Shown here one piece after another: positions 19,152 through 27,499 of a stretch of DNA of 64,000 nt. The DNA is taken from positions 1-64,000 of the forward strand of contig NZ_MSPR01000004.1 of the NCBI RefSeq assembly GCF_001984715.1, read 5' to 3'. Under the pieces are notes generated by a model. The model saw only the letters and a program-made list of their open reading frames with translations, searched no databases and was not told where the DNA came from. The stretch comes from Streptococcus azizii. GTDB taxonomy: Bacteria; Bacillota; Bacilli; Lactobacillales; Streptococcaceae. The position numbers and the translations under genes were made by a program. Each line of letters begins with the position of its first letter. The first letter of the stretch is position 1.

Positions 19152-19296
19152 AAGATATAAGGGCGTTAGGAAAGCGACTGAAGAGGTTGAAAAAACAAAC
19201 ATCCTGAAGAGTATCAGGATGTTTGAGGAGATTTATGAAAAAGAAAAGTTTTTTAGGATGGTTCAAGTATACCTCTAAAACCTTAATCTTTTCTTA
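19152..19296 (+). repeat. 145-bp direct repeat, copy 2
   Basis: Second copy of 18736-18880, with few differences. The contained 19-codon frame (19219-19278) keeps its start, stop and length. The repeat lies about 35 bases from the end of the CPBP protease gene. Confidence 0.8.
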
Positions 19297-19329
19297 ACCG
19301 AAAGATGAAATCGCACCTTTTTTATGAAA

Positions 19330-20073
19330 TTAGATATTTTTGTCTAGTAACCGTTGAATTTGTTTGGGGCGAATGAGAATGAGGGCGATGATGATGACCG
19401 AGAGCCAGCTAAGAGCGGAAACCAATGTGGGTTGGGAAGTGGCGTTTATGCCGGCAGTGGCTAAAAAGGAAGCAAGGTCAATCATAAAATGGATAAAGAT
19501 AGTCCACCACAGGCTGCGTGTACGAATGACAACTGCAGCAAAGTAGAGACCGATCGCCATAGCATAGTAGACTTGAAAGAGAGTGACATCGAGTGCTTGT
19601 GTACGTAAGTTTCCCAGATGAGCTAGTCCAAAGACTAGACTTGAGATGAGAGCGGCCTGTAGGACGTTCTTATAGGAGTGTAGTCCGTCTTTAAAGGCGA
19701 TTTGTAGGAGAATGCCCCGACAGATGTACTCTTCAACAAAGCCAGCTCCTAGAGCCGTTACCAGAGCGATTGGTAAATAGTCTAGATGTTCCACAAGCCC
19801 AAAGATGAGCAGGGGAATGCAGATAAAAAACAGATAGACAAGATTGAGCCAGTTGACCCGTAGCTGCTCTCCGAGGCCAAAGCGGGCTTTTAGGGGCATC
19901 TTTAGAGCCAGAAAGCGATGCCCAGCTAGGTAGAAAATAAGAGCCAGTAATCCTGTCTTAATGACATAGTAGGTAGTTCCAGTGACAAAATAGGATAAAA
20001 CATTCAAGCCCCAATTTGCTACCAGTAACAGTAGGCTATAGAGACAGATTTGGTGCAAGGCTTTTCTGGACAT
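19330..20073 (-). CDS. CPBP family intramembrane metalloprotease
   Basis: A 247-residue, multi-spanning membrane protein (about seven hydrophobic segments). It has the three CPBP/Abi motifs: EEYICRG (EExxxR) near residue 113, FGLAHLGN (FxxxH) near residue 147, and HFMID near residue 195. Related to Rce1 CAAX proteases; in streptococci some members are tied to bacteriocin self-immunity, but no bacteriocin gene is nearby. Last gene of FNR-rluA-CPBP, 9 bases after rluA. Confidence 0.9.
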   Translation of the reverse strand: MSRKALHQICLYSLLLLVANWGLNVLSYFVTGTTYYVIKTGLLALIFYLAGHRFLALKMPLKARFGLGEQLRVNWLNLVYLFFICIPLLIFGLVEHLDYLPIALVTALGAGFVEEYICRGILLQIAFKDGLHSYKNVLQAALISSLVFGLAHLGNLRTQALDVTLFQVYYAMAIGLYFAAVVIRTRSLWWTIFIHFMIDLASFLATAGINATSQPTLVSALSWLSVIIIALILIRPKQIQRLLDKNI

Positions 20074-20082
20074 GTTTTCTCC

Positions 20083-20967
20083 TTATGAGTGTGCAGGGAG
20101 CGACCTTCTCTCCAGTTCTTTTTTGAAACTACTAGATGTTGCGTGGACCGAGATTGTCTCCAGAGTAAAAGGGTGGGTGAAAGTGAGTTTGTGGGCATGG
20201 AGCATGAGCCTGCTGGCAGGGACTGTGCTGTAGAGGGGGTCTCCGATAATGGCGTGTCCGTGATGAGCGAGGTGAACTCGAATTTGGTGTGTACGTCCTG
20301 TTTCTAGTTGGCATTGAACCAGACTTGTGTTGTTCAGGAGCTCTAGGCAGGTCACCTGGGTTTTAGCCACCTGCCCCTTCTGCGGGTCAACGACCCGTTT
20401 GCGTCTATCGTGGCGATGGCGTCCGATTTTATCTGTAAAGCTACGTGTTTTTTGAGGGAATGTTCCCTGACAGAGAGCCAAGTATTCGCGGGCAATCATC
20501 TTGTCCTCCAAGAGTCGATTCAGAATCGGTAGGACAAAGGGATTTTTAGCAAATAAGATGGCACCACTTGTTTCTTTATCCAGACGGTGAACGACGTAGC
20601 AAGTCTGTTGGAGATAGGCCGCTACATGATTGAGGAGGGCGATTTCGCTGGGATCGTTGCCATGGGTTTTGATACCTTCTGGCTTATTGACAACAATCAG
20701 GTGTTCATCCTCATACAGCACAGTAACCAGCCTGCTCTGCCCCCAGGGAATCGTTTTTTGAGGATAGTCCTCGTCGTCAAAGATGAGTTCTAATTGATCA
20801 CCAGCTTGCATTGGACTTTGCCAGTTGATGAGGTGACCATTTACGCGGACATGCTTTTTAGTACGCAGGAAGTGGCGAATTTTTCGAGGAATCAGGAAAT
20901 ACTCTTCCAATCCTCTCTTGACGGTCATAGTAGGGAATTGCTCAGGAATAGTAATAGTATACTTCAT
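20083..20967 (-). CDS. RluA family pseudouridine synthase
   Basis: 294 residues from the ATG at 20967 (MKYTITIPEQF). N-terminal S4-like RNA-binding part (LRTKKHVRVNGHLINW), then the RluA catalytic core with HRLDKETSGAILFAKN (catalytic Asp) near residue 110 and the TGRTHQIRVHLAHHGHAI motif. It isomerises uridine in rRNA or tRNA; the exact site cannot be read from sequence. The longer in-frame start at 21033 would overlap the FNR gene by 62 bases. This start lies 4 bases after the FNR stop. Confidence 0.9.
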   Translation of the reverse strand: MKYTITIPEQFPTMTVKRGLEEYFLIPRKIRHFLRTKKHVRVNGHLINWQSPMQAGDQLELIFDDEDYPQKTIPWGQSRLVTVLYEDEHLIVVNKPEGIKTHGNDPSEIALLNHVAAYLQQTCYVVHRLDKETSGAILFAKNPFVLPILNRLLEDKMIAREYLALCQGTFPQKTRSFTDKIGRHRHDRRKRVVDPQKGQVAKTQVTCLELLNNTSLVQCQLETGRTHQIRVHLAHHGHAIIGDPLYSTVPASRLMLHAHKLTFTHPFTLETISVHATSSSFKKELERRSLPAHS

Positions 20968-20971
20968 AGGT

Positions 20972-21940
20972 TTATAAACTAGATGAGTGCCTTGGTTGCA
21001 CCCTTTCACTTGGATTGATGAAATGCATGGCATTGTTGACGGCGGTTGGTGCTTCTCCTAGACCTGTCGCAATCAAGTCTACCTTTCCTTCGTAGAAACA
21101 GCAGTCACCTACTGCATAGATGCCAGCAATAGACGTTTCTTGCTTGCTATTGACGAGGATACGATTACGTTGGATATTGATCCCCCATTCTTTTAAGGAG
21201 CCAACGGAAGACTTGAACCCATAGTTGACAAAGAGCTGGTCAAAGGGAATCGTTAGTTCTTCGTCGCTTTTGACCTTTGCCAATTCAATGGCTGTCGCTC
21301 GTCCATTTTCTTCTTGAAGGGCTTTGGGAATGTAGGGTGTGTGTATGGTGACTTGTGAGGCCTTTAGGGCTTCAACGCTATGCTCCATGGCACGGAAGCT
21401 GTCCCTACGATGTACAATCTGAGTGCTTTTAGCTAGTCCATCAAAGGCGAGTGACCAGTCCACCGCAGAATCTCCCCCTCCCAAGATGACGACGTGTTGA
21501 TCTGCATACTGCTGGATATTAGCCACATGATAATGAATGTTGTCAAATTCATCTGCTTGAGCAATTTCAAGCGGACGAGGTTTAAAAGCGCCGCCTCCCA
21601 TAGCGATGATAATGGCCCTTGAAGTATGCTCTCCCTTTGATGTTGTAATGGTAAAGTGCTTGTCCTGAGAAATTCCTATCACCGTCTCATTGAGGCAAAT
21701 AGTCGTTGTAAAAGGTTCGAGTTGGGCAAGGAGATTATCGGTCAACTCTTGGCCTGTTAAATGAGGAAAGGCTGGAATATCCAAAATAGTCTTTTCAGGA
21801 TATAAAATGGCAGGCTGACCACCTAACTGAGGAAGGGAGTCAATTATCTTCACTTTAGCCTGACGCAAATGCGCATAAAAAGCGGTGAATAACCCTACAG
21901 GACCGCCCCCAATAATAGTAATATCATACAGTTCAGTCAT
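20972..21940 (-). CDS. Ferredoxin/flavodoxin--NADP(+) reductase, thioredoxin-reductase-like
   Basis: 322 residues with two nucleotide-binding folds: FAD motif IIGGGPVGLFTAFYA at the N-terminus and NADPH motif VVILGGGDSAVDWSLAF near residue 150, then FAVGDCC-type closure AGIYAVGDCCFYEGK. There is no CxxC pair in the NADPH domain, so it is not a thioredoxin reductase but the type-2 ferredoxin-NADP reductase of Firmicutes. First gene of the operon with rluA and CPBP. Confidence 0.92.
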   Translation of the reverse strand: MTELYDITIIGGGPVGLFTAFYAHLRQAKVKIIDSLPQLGGQPAILYPEKTILDIPAFPHLTGQELTDNLLAQLEPFTTTICLNETVIGISQDKHFTITTSKGEHTSRAIIIAMGGGAFKPRPLEIAQADEFDNIHYHVANIQQYADQHVVILGGGDSAVDWSLAFDGLAKSTQIVHRRDSFRAMEHSVEALKASQVTIHTPYIPKALQEENGRATAIELAKVKSDEELTIPFDQLFVNYGFKSSVGSLKEWGINIQRNRILVNSKQETSIAGIYAVGDCCFYEGKVDLIATGLGEAPTAVNNAMHFINPSERVQPRHSSSL

Positions 21941-22306
21941 TCAAATGCCTCTTTTCAATCAGAATAGTTCTATTCTACCATAATTTAGGCGCTATCGCTG
22001 AAATGAAAAAATTATGAAAATAGGTCATTGACAGCAGGTGGGTAGAAAAGGCAGTGTCGCATAACATGAGCAAGGTGCCACATCTGTAGACGAGTAATGC
22101 CTATACTCTTTCAACATCAAAAGGATACTTGGTCAAGGCATGAAATGAAGGACTCGCTTTCCTTGCTCGGAGCTTCTGATTGTTTAGGGTCAGTATTATC
22201 ATTCTTGGCGGATGATTCCTTGGGGAGCCTCGCTGATAGGCTTTTATGGCCTGAATGCAGCAAAATGTAGTATAATGGTAGCACATCAATAGAAAGAGAA
22301 AGTACC
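21941..22306. other. Intergenic region between FNR and pbp2A
   Basis: Holds a BOX-like left end at 22102-22140 (TATACTCTTTCAACATC, then AAAGGATAC) with no matching right end, and the pbp2A -10 box TATAAT at 22271-22276. No gene seen. Confidence 0.5.
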
Positions 22307-24490
22307 ATGGACGAATATGATTTGAGAGAAGATCAGGAATGGCTTGAAGACCGCCATCAGAGACGCCGCAGCCGACGGAAGGCTACAGAAAATGAACGAA
22401 AGCCCAAGAAGAAATCCCGCATTCCCGAGCCTATTCGCCGTTTCTGGAAAAGATACCAGCTGACGAAGATTGTGTTGATTTTCATGGGAGTGATTGTCTT
22501 AACGGTAGGGGGCTATCTCTTTTTCCTAGCCAAAACAGCTAATGTCGGTGATTTACAGGCTGCACTAAAAGCAACGACTGTCATTTATGATAAGGATGGA
22601 AATGAGGCGGGAGCCCTTTCTGGGCAAAAAGGAACCTATGTTGAGCTAGAAGCGATTAGCCCCAACTTGCAACAGGCTGTTATTGCGACAGAGGATCGCA
22701 CTTTTTATAAAAATTCTGGCATCAACTATAAGCGAACCATTCTGGCTGTTCTGACCTTGGGTCGTTCAGGAGGAGGTTCAACGATTACCCAGCAGCTGGC
22801 AAAAAATGCCTTTTTGACGCAGGAACAGACCATTAGTCGGAAGGCCAGAGAATATTTTCTAGCCCTTGAAATCAATAAAAAATACAGCAAGGAAGAGATT
22901 TTGACTATGTATCTCAATAATGCTTATTTTGGAAATGGTGTTTGGGGAGTAGAAGATGCCAGTCAGAAATACTTTGGGACATCTGCTAGCCAGCTGACAG
23001 TTGAACAGGCAGCAGTGATTGCAGGAATGCTTAAAGGTCCTGAGATTTACAATCCTTACTACTCGATTGAATACGCGACCAATCGGAGAAATACAGTTCT
23101 TCAAGCGATGGTGGATGCAGGTTATCTTGACCAGGCAACAGCCGATGCGGATGCCCAGATTGATTTGGCTAGTCAATTAAACGATACTTATGGAGGTAGG
23201 CAGAGTAACTATAGTTATCCATCCTATTTTGATGCGGTGATGGCTGAAGCTATCGATCGCTATGGTTTAAAGGAAAGCGACATTATCAATAATGGCTACC
23301 GTATTTATACGGAGTTGGATCAAAATTCGCAAGCTAGTATGCAGTTGATTTACAATGATGAATCGCTCTTCCCAAACTCGGCCTACGATGGTTCCTATGC
23401 CCAGTCTGCAAGCGTTGCTCTAGATCCTAAAACAGGAGGGGTTCGTGCCCTTGTTGGACGTATCAATAGTTCGGAAGATGCAACCTTCCGTAGCTTTAAT
23501 TTTGCCACTCAGTCTAAGCGTAGCCCAGGTTCTGCTATCAAGCCTCTAGTAGCCTACACACCTGCTATTGTAGCAGGCTGGTCTATCAATCAGGACTTGG
23601 ACAATCATACCGAGACTTACGGGACCTATACACTCCACAACTTTGACTATTCAACTTCCGACACAGTTCCCATGTATCAAGCCCTAGCCATGTCCTACAA
23701 CCTACCGGCAGTTTCGATTGTCAATACTCTTGGGATTGGCAAGGCCTTTGAATATGGTAAGAAATTTGGTCTCAATATGGACCAGGTAGAGCAGGTCTTG
23801 GGAGTGGCTATCGGAAGTGGTGTATCGACCAATCCTCTTGAAATGGCGCAAGCCTACGCTGCCTTTGCCAATGATGGAGTGATGAAAGACGGGCATTTAA
23901 TCACGCGAATTGAGACGGCAAGTGGAAAGGTACTCGTCAAACGTCAGGAAGAAAGTAAGCGCGTGATGGACAAGTCGGTGGCTGATAAGATGACCTCTAT
24001 GATGTTAGGGACCTTTACGAACGGAACGGGGACTAATGCAGATGTCTATGGTTATACCTTGGCTGGAAAAACAGGGACGACAGAGACAAGTTTCAATCCT
24101 GATCTGACCAATGACCAGTGGATTATCGGCTACACCCCGGATTTGGTCATCAGCCAGTGGGTTGGATTTGAAAGAACCGATGAGCAGCATTATATTGATG
24201 GTACAAATTCCTGGATGGCACCGAATGTCTTTCAAACAGTAGCGGCAGCCATCCTCCCCAATACGGCTGGGACGGAGTTTTCCGTAGAAAATGCCTATGT
24301 GCAAAATGGTATTGAAGTTCCTGCTCAGTCAGCACCGACACAGGGGACGAGGGATTATCAAGACCAAATGAAGGATATTAAGGAACGGGCTCAAAACTTG
24401 ATTGATCAAACCAAACAGGAGATTATTGATGCCAAACTCCCAGAACGTGCTAAAACCCTCTGGGATCGATTCAAGAGTTGGTTTGAGTAG
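22307..24490 (+). CDS. pbp2A: Class A penicillin-binding protein 2A
   Basis: Bifunctional peptidoglycan glycosyltransferase and transpeptidase, 727 residues. A charged cytoplasmic tail rich in Arg/Lys (1-50) is followed by one membrane segment (about 51-72). The GT51 domain has EDRTFYKNSGINYKR and GGSTITQQLAKN. The transpeptidase domain has SPGSAIKP (SxxK), SYN and KTGTTET. The tail after about residue 660 is rich in Lys/Gln. It precedes rpmG, secE and nusG, the usual streptococcal order. The ribosome binding site is weak (GAAAGAGAAAG). Confidence 0.96.
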   Translation: MDEYDLREDQEWLEDRHQRRRSRRKATENERKPKKKSRIPEPIRRFWKRYQLTKIVLIFMGVIVLTVGGYLFFLAKTANVGDLQAALKATTVIYDKDGNEAGALSGQKGTYVELEAISPNLQQAVIATEDRTFYKNSGINYKRTILAVLTLGRSGGGSTITQQLAKNAFLTQEQTISRKAREYFLALEINKKYSKEEILTMYLNNAYFGNGVWGVEDASQKYFGTSASQLTVEQAAVIAGMLKGPEIYNPYYSIEYATNRRNTVLQAMVDAGYLDQATADADAQIDLASQLNDTYGGRQSNYSYPSYFDAVMAEAIDRYGLKESDIINNGYRIYTELDQNSQASMQLIYNDESLFPNSAYDGSYAQSASVALDPKTGGVRALVGRINSSEDATFRSFNFATQSKRSPGSAIKPLVAYTPAIVAGWSINQDLDNHTETYGTYTLHNFDYSTSDTVPMYQALAMSYNLPAVSIVNTLGIGKAFEYGKKFGLNMDQVEQVLGVAIGSGVSTNPLEMAQAYAAFANDGVMKDGHLITRIETASGKVLVKRQEESKRVMDKSVADKMTSMMLGTFTNGTGTNADVYGYTLAGKTGTTETSFNPDLTNDQWIIGYTPDLVISQWVGFERTDEQHYIDGTNSWMAPNVFQTVAAAILPNTAGTEFSVENAYVQNGIEVPAQSAPTQGTRDYQDQMKDIKERAQNLIDQTKQEIIDAKLPERAKTLWDRFKSWFE

Positions 24491-24538
24491 TTGCTAAATT
24501 CTAGTAAACATGATAAAATAGTGAAGATGGAGGGCTTT

Positions 24539-24691
24539 ATGGCACTTAAAAAGGCAAGCCTAGCGTGTGCAGTTTGTGGATTGCGAAATTATTCAATTAA
24601 ACTCTCAGGGAATCCCAAGCCGACACGATTGGAAGTAAATAAATATTGTAAACACTGTGGACGATATACAGTCCACAAAGAGACCAGATAG
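24539..24691 (+). CDS. rpmG: 50S ribosomal protein L33 (zinc-binding type)
   Basis: 50 residues from ATG 24539, preceded by GGAGG. Four zinc-ligand cysteines are visible as CAVC (10, 13) and CKHC (37, 40), so this is the zinc-containing C+ paralogue. The longer open frame from 24491 lacks a binding site. It lies 9 bases before secE. Confidence 0.95.
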   Translation: MALKKASLACAVCGLRNYSIKLSGNPKPTRLEVNKYCKHCGRYTVHKETR

Positions 24692-24700
24692 GAGTTTGTT

Positions 24701-24877
24701 GTGAAATTTTTAAGCGATACGGTACAGATTTTAAAAAAGACGACTTGGCCAACCAAGAAGCAAAGCTGGAGAGATTTTGTATCTGTTATTCAATACACAA
24801 TCTTTTTCGTTGCGATTATTTATCTCTTTGACTTGATGTTGTCTAAAGGGCTCATCAGTCTCATCAATCTTTTCTAG
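24701..24877 (+). CDS. secE: Preprotein translocase subunit SecE
   Basis: 58 residues from GTG 24701, with AGGAG 8 bases upstream. Small amphipathic N-terminal part with the conserved TTWPTKKQSWRD block, then one membrane helix (about 28-47). It stabilises SecY in the translocon. Too short for routine gene listing but clear from context (rpmG-secE-nusG) and sequence. Confidence 0.95.
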   Translation: MKFLSDTVQILKKTTWPTKKQSWRDFVSVIQYTIFFVAIIYLFDLMLSKGLISLINLF

Positions 24878-24884
24878 AAAATAC

Positions 24885-24913
24885 TTGCAAGACGAAAATC
24901 GCCGTGCTATAAT
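24885..24913 (+). promoter_or_regulatory. nusG promoter
   Basis: -35 TTGCAA (24885-24890) and -10 TATAAT (24908-24913), spacing 17 bp, located just after the secE stop. Confidence 0.7.
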
Positions 24914-24924
24914 GAAGAAAAGGG

Positions 24925-24944
24925 AAAGCCTTCGGGCTTTTTTA
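24925..24944 (+). terminator. Terminator-like hairpin in the nusG leader
   Basis: Perfect AAAGCC-TTCG-GGCTTT stem with a UUCG-type loop, followed by TTTT. It starts only about 5 bases after the predicted transcription start, upstream of the nusG ribosome binding site. It ends rpmG-secE read-through and may also attenuate nusG. Confidence 0.75.
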
Positions 24945-24963
24945 TTATGAAAGGAAGAAGGCT

Positions 24964-25503
24964 ATGCTAGATAGTTTTGATAAAGGTTGGTTTGTACTTC
25001 AAACTTACTCAGGCTATGAGAACAAAGTGAAAGAAAACCTACTGCAACGTGCCCATACCTACAATATGTTGGAAAATATCCTTCGTGTAGAAATTCCGAC
25101 TCAGACAGTCCAAGTAGAGAAGAATGGTGAGGTCAAAGAAGTAGAGGAAAACCGCTTCCCAGGATATGTGTTGGTCGAAATGGTCATGACAGACGAGGCT
25201 TGGTTTGTTGTGCGGAATACTCCAAACGTTACAGGCTTTGTTGGCTCGCACGGGAATCGTTCAAAACCAACCCCGCTTTTGGAAGAAGAGATTCGCCAAA
25301 TCTTAGTGTCGATGGGGCAAACTGTTCAAGAATTTGACATTGATGTCAAGGTTGGAGATACTGTTCGTATTATCGACGGTGCGTTTACAGACTATACTGG
25401 TAAAATTACTGAAATTGATAACAATAAGGTAAAAATGGTCATCTCCATGTTTGGAAATGATACGATTGCTGAGGTTAACCTAAGCCAGATTGCAGAATTG
25501 TAG
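24964..25503 (+). CDS. nusG: Transcription elongation/termination factor NusG
   Basis: 179 residues. NGN domain at the N-terminus (WFVLQTYSGYENKVKENL..., FPGYVLVEM) and C-terminal KOW domain (VKVGDTVRIIDGAFTDYTGKITEID). Ribosome binding site GGAAGAAGG. It binds RNA polymerase and couples it to ribosomes and Rho or pausing. It has its own promoter and is followed by a strong terminator. Confidence 0.97.
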   Translation: MLDSFDKGWFVLQTYSGYENKVKENLLQRAHTYNMLENILRVEIPTQTVQVEKNGEVKEVEENRFPGYVLVEMVMTDEAWFVVRNTPNVTGFVGSHGNRSKPTPLLEEEIRQILVSMGQTVQEFDIDVKVGDTVRIIDGAFTDYTGKITEIDNNKVKMVISMFGNDTIAEVNLSQIAEL

Positions 25504-25511
25504 TCTGGGCT

Positions 25512-25540
25512 AAAAAGAGAGGATTTGTCCTCTCTTTTTA
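25512..25540 (+). terminator. nusG terminator
   Basis: Arms AAAAAGAGAGGA / TCCTCTCTTTTT around TTTG, 8 bases after the nusG stop. Confidence 0.9.
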
Positions 25541-25580
25541 TGTCGATAAATCATTTGAACAGTAGCCCAGACGTTGTTGC

Positions 25581-25770
25581 TATGCAATAAAAATCAAAGA
25601 GCGGACAGAAAGCTAGTAGAAGGTGGGAAAGAGAAGGTGCGGGAACAATGACTATCTAGTGTACGGCAAGGTGATGTTTGAGCTGGTTTGAAGAGTGGGC
25701 TTGGATTGCTGGACCTCAGTTCTATTGACATCTGCATAACCTAGTCTACTTTTGATTTTTATGGAGTATC
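25581..25770 (+). repeat. BOX-like element, diverged
   Basis: Left end AATAAAAATCAAAGAGCGG and right end CTACTTTTGATTTTTATGGA. These are inverted versions of each other and close to pneumococcal BOX ends (for example the pattern AAAATCAAAGAGC). The 190-bp interior has no reading frame. It fills most of the nusG-traX gap. Confidence 0.65.
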
Positions 25771-25832
25771 AGTTGACCAACATCCAATCGGTCCTGTTTC
25801 GTTTGTTTCTGACAAGAAACTTTTTAAACTTG

Positions 25833-25850
25833 CCTTACAAAAGTGTAAGG
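25833..25850. promoter_or_regulatory. Inverted repeat upstream of the TraX-like gene
   Basis: CCTTACA-AAAG-TGTAAGG, perfect 7-bp arms. It resembles an operator (such arms are common for MerR-type regulators), but no well-spaced promoter or regulator gene is adjacent. Confidence 0.4.
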
Positions 25851-25903
25851 GAATCTCTGGTATAGAGGTGCTAGAATAAGGATAGTAAATGATGGAGGTA
25901 GTA

Positions 25904-26638
25904 ATGAAACAGTTCAATGCTTTTCAACTGAAGCTGGGGATGGCTCTGCTAATGGTGTTAGACCATATTCATGTTATTCCGGGCTTCATAAGCCCGATGA
26001 TGGTAGGTATTTTTCATGCCTTAACCCGTTGTGTAGGGGTCTGGTTTGCCTTTATGGCAGTTGAGGGATTTCGTTATACGCATAGTCGATGGCATTATCT
26101 GAGACGCTTGTTTGGCTTCTCAGTGCTGATGTTGCTTGGAAACAGTCTATTCAATGTATTGTTAGCAAGTAAAGAAGTATCTATTAGTAATAATATTTTC
26201 ATGACTTTGGCAGGGGGTGTATTGGTACTACAACTAGCCTGGGGAGATGGTCAGCAGCTTATTCCCCATAAGGGGGTGCGGATTGTTGTGACCGTTCTTG
26301 TCGGGATTCTTGCTTCTTTGTTAACAGAAGGAGGAATCCCTATGATTCCATTCATGGTCTTGACCTATATTTTTTATGAAAAAGAAGGCCTACGCAATAT
26401 TTCCTATCTTGCTCTGAGTATAGCCTTATTCGTGATGAGTTTTCAGGCTTACCCAAGCTGGCAGGAGACCCTTGGTATGCTACTGTATAATTCCGATTGG
26501 CTCTTTATTACAGTTTTGCCGTTTATGTATCTATACAATGGTGAGCGCGGTTTACAGACGGCGGGGGCTAAATACTTTTTCTATCTTTTTTATCCCCTTC
26601 ATCTATGGCTTATTGCTGTTCTTGCTTATCTGTTGTAA
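25904..26638 (+). CDS. TraX family membrane protein
   Basis: 244 residues with about seven or eight membrane segments. The TraX-like core KLGMALLMVLDHIH near the N-terminus and RCVGVWFAFMAVEGFRYT fits the family of membrane acyltransferases named for F-pilin acetylation. No conjugation genes are nearby, so the function here is unknown. ATG 25904 is chosen because GGAGG lies 5 bases before it; the upstream ATGs at 25889 and 25892 overlap that site. Confidence 0.8.
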   Translation: MKQFNAFQLKLGMALLMVLDHIHVIPGFISPMMVGIFHALTRCVGVWFAFMAVEGFRYTHSRWHYLRRLFGFSVLMLLGNSLFNVLLASKEVSISNNIFMTLAGGVLVLQLAWGDGQQLIPHKGVRIVVTVLVGILASLLTEGGIPMIPFMVLTYIFYEKEGLRNISYLALSIALFVMSFQAYPSWQETLGMLLYNSDWLFITVLPFMYLYNGERGLQTAGAKYFFYLFYPLHLWLIAVLAYLL

Positions 26639-26773
26639 GGGTGAGAACCCTTATATAAAAGCACTTTGCTGGTGAATACAGGTTCTAAAAATATCGGTCT
26701 ACAGACTGATTTCATTTGACCCAAGAAAGGGTATACTAGAGTCAATCCTAAATATTTTTCATAATCTCCTTAG

Positions 26774-26800
26774 AACACTAGTCACATGGCTAGTGTTTTT
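26774..26800 (+). terminator. Terminator after the TraX-like gene
   Basis: AACACTAG / CTAGTGTT around an 8-base loop, then TTT. It ends only 3 bases before the -10 box of the next gene. Confidence 0.65.
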
Positions 26801-26802
26801 GT

Positions 26803-26808
26803 TATACT
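26803..26808 (+). promoter_or_regulatory. -10 box of the DUF4298 gene
   Basis: TATACT ends 6 bases before the ATG at 26815. The predicted start site is at the ATG, so the mRNA is probably leaderless. The -35 (TAGTCA, 18-bp spacing) is weak. Confidence 0.5.
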
Positions 26809-26814
26809 AATGAT

Positions 26815-27117
26815 ATGAATGATGTCAAAAAAATCCAAAAAATGGAAGAGATTTTAAATCGGGCGGAGACTGTTTTCATGGCCTTGGAAGAGTCGTTAGA
26901 AGAGTTTGAACAGTTGTTACCGTCGCTGATGACTCTGTTTGCATATTATGAGAGTGACGAATGGATGCGCCACTATAGAATGGATGAGGAAGGACAGTTC
27001 CCCCAGAATCTGGCGAGAGGGGTCCTATCTCAGGATGCTGTCTACCATCTCATGATGGATTACTATGAGGTGCAGCGGACCATGCAGGAGCTAGGAAAGG
27101 CGAGAAGGAACACATAG
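26815..27117 (+). CDS. DUF4298 domain protein
   Basis: 100 residues, acidic and mostly helical (IQKMEEILNRAETVFMALEESLEEFEQLLPSL), then YYESDEWMRHYRMDEEGQFPQNLARGVLSQDAVYHL, the conserved DUF4298 block. No signal or membrane segment. Function unknown. There is no ribosome binding site before the start, consistent with the leaderless prediction. Read from its own promoter just downstream of a terminator. Confidence 0.8.
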   Translation: MNDVKKIQKMEEILNRAETVFMALEESLEEFEQLLPSLMTLFAYYESDEWMRHYRMDEEGQFPQNLARGVLSQDAVYHLMMDYYEVQRTMQELGKARRNT

Positions 27118-27210
27118 GAGGGCAAGTCCAATCCTATTCCTAAAAATTTACAGGATATAGGTGTGCCGTGACCTATAACACAATAATATTTATGTGAACA
27201 ATAAAACCAA

Positions 27211-27234
27211 AAAAGCCCGATTTTACGGGCTTTT
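27211..27234. terminator. Terminator of tRNA-Cys
   Basis: AAAAGCCCG / CGGGCTTTT around ATTTTA. On the - strand it is followed by six T, 35 bases after the tRNA end; it is usable in both directions. Confidence 0.8.
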
Positions 27235-27268
27235 CGTTCGGAATATTCCTGATACATCAGGTACTGCA

Positions 27269-27339
27269 AGGCGGTAGACGGATTTGAACCGACGATCAAG
27301 CTTTTGCAGAGCCGTGCCTTACCACTTGGCTATACCGCC
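27269..27339 (-). tRNA. tRNA-Cys (GCA)
   Basis: 71-nt cloverleaf on the - strand. Acceptor arm GGCGGTA/TACCGCC; D arm GCC/GGC; anticodon loop CTGCAAA giving anticodon GCA; T loop TTCAAAT; discriminator U, which is typical of tRNA-Cys. The 3' CCA is not encoded. The anticodon stem has one weak pair at its outer end and the T stem one U-U mismatch. Confidence 0.95.
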
Positions 27340-27351
27340 ATAACAAATAAC

Positions 27352-27380
27352 ATTCTACCGAAAAAAAGTCGATTGGTCAA
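27352..27380 (-). promoter_or_regulatory. tRNA-Cys promoter
   Basis: On the - strand, -35 TTGACC (27380-27375) and -10 TAGAAT (27357-27352), spacing 17 bp. Confidence 0.7.
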
Positions 27381-27464
27381 GTGGGAAATATGCGGGAGCT
27401 GTGTTTTGGATTCTCTTTGGTACGTTCTTTTAGCCACTTTTAGATTCAAAGCATAATAAATCCC

Positions 27465-27493
27465 TTGCCAAATGCTTAGAAATTTGATAAGAT
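27465..27493 (+). promoter_or_regulatory. rpsB promoter
   Basis: -35 TTGCCA (27465-27470) and -10 TAAGAT (27488-27493), spacing 17 bp, with a start near 27500. Confidence 0.6.
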
Positions 27494-27499
27494 AGAGTG

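Noticed and set aside
19330..20073. Bacteriocin immunity gene
   Set aside because: CPBP proteins can act in immunity, but no bacteriocin precursor or transporter gene is seen in the neighbourhood.
25833..25850. MerR-type operator controlling the TraX-like gene
   Set aside because: No promoter with 19-20-bp spacing spans it and no MerR gene is adjacent; listed only as an inverted repeat.
25904..26638. Sign of a conjugative element from the TraX-like gene
   Set aside because: No relaxase, coupling protein, integrase or attachment sites are present; TraX-like proteins occur widely on chromosomes.
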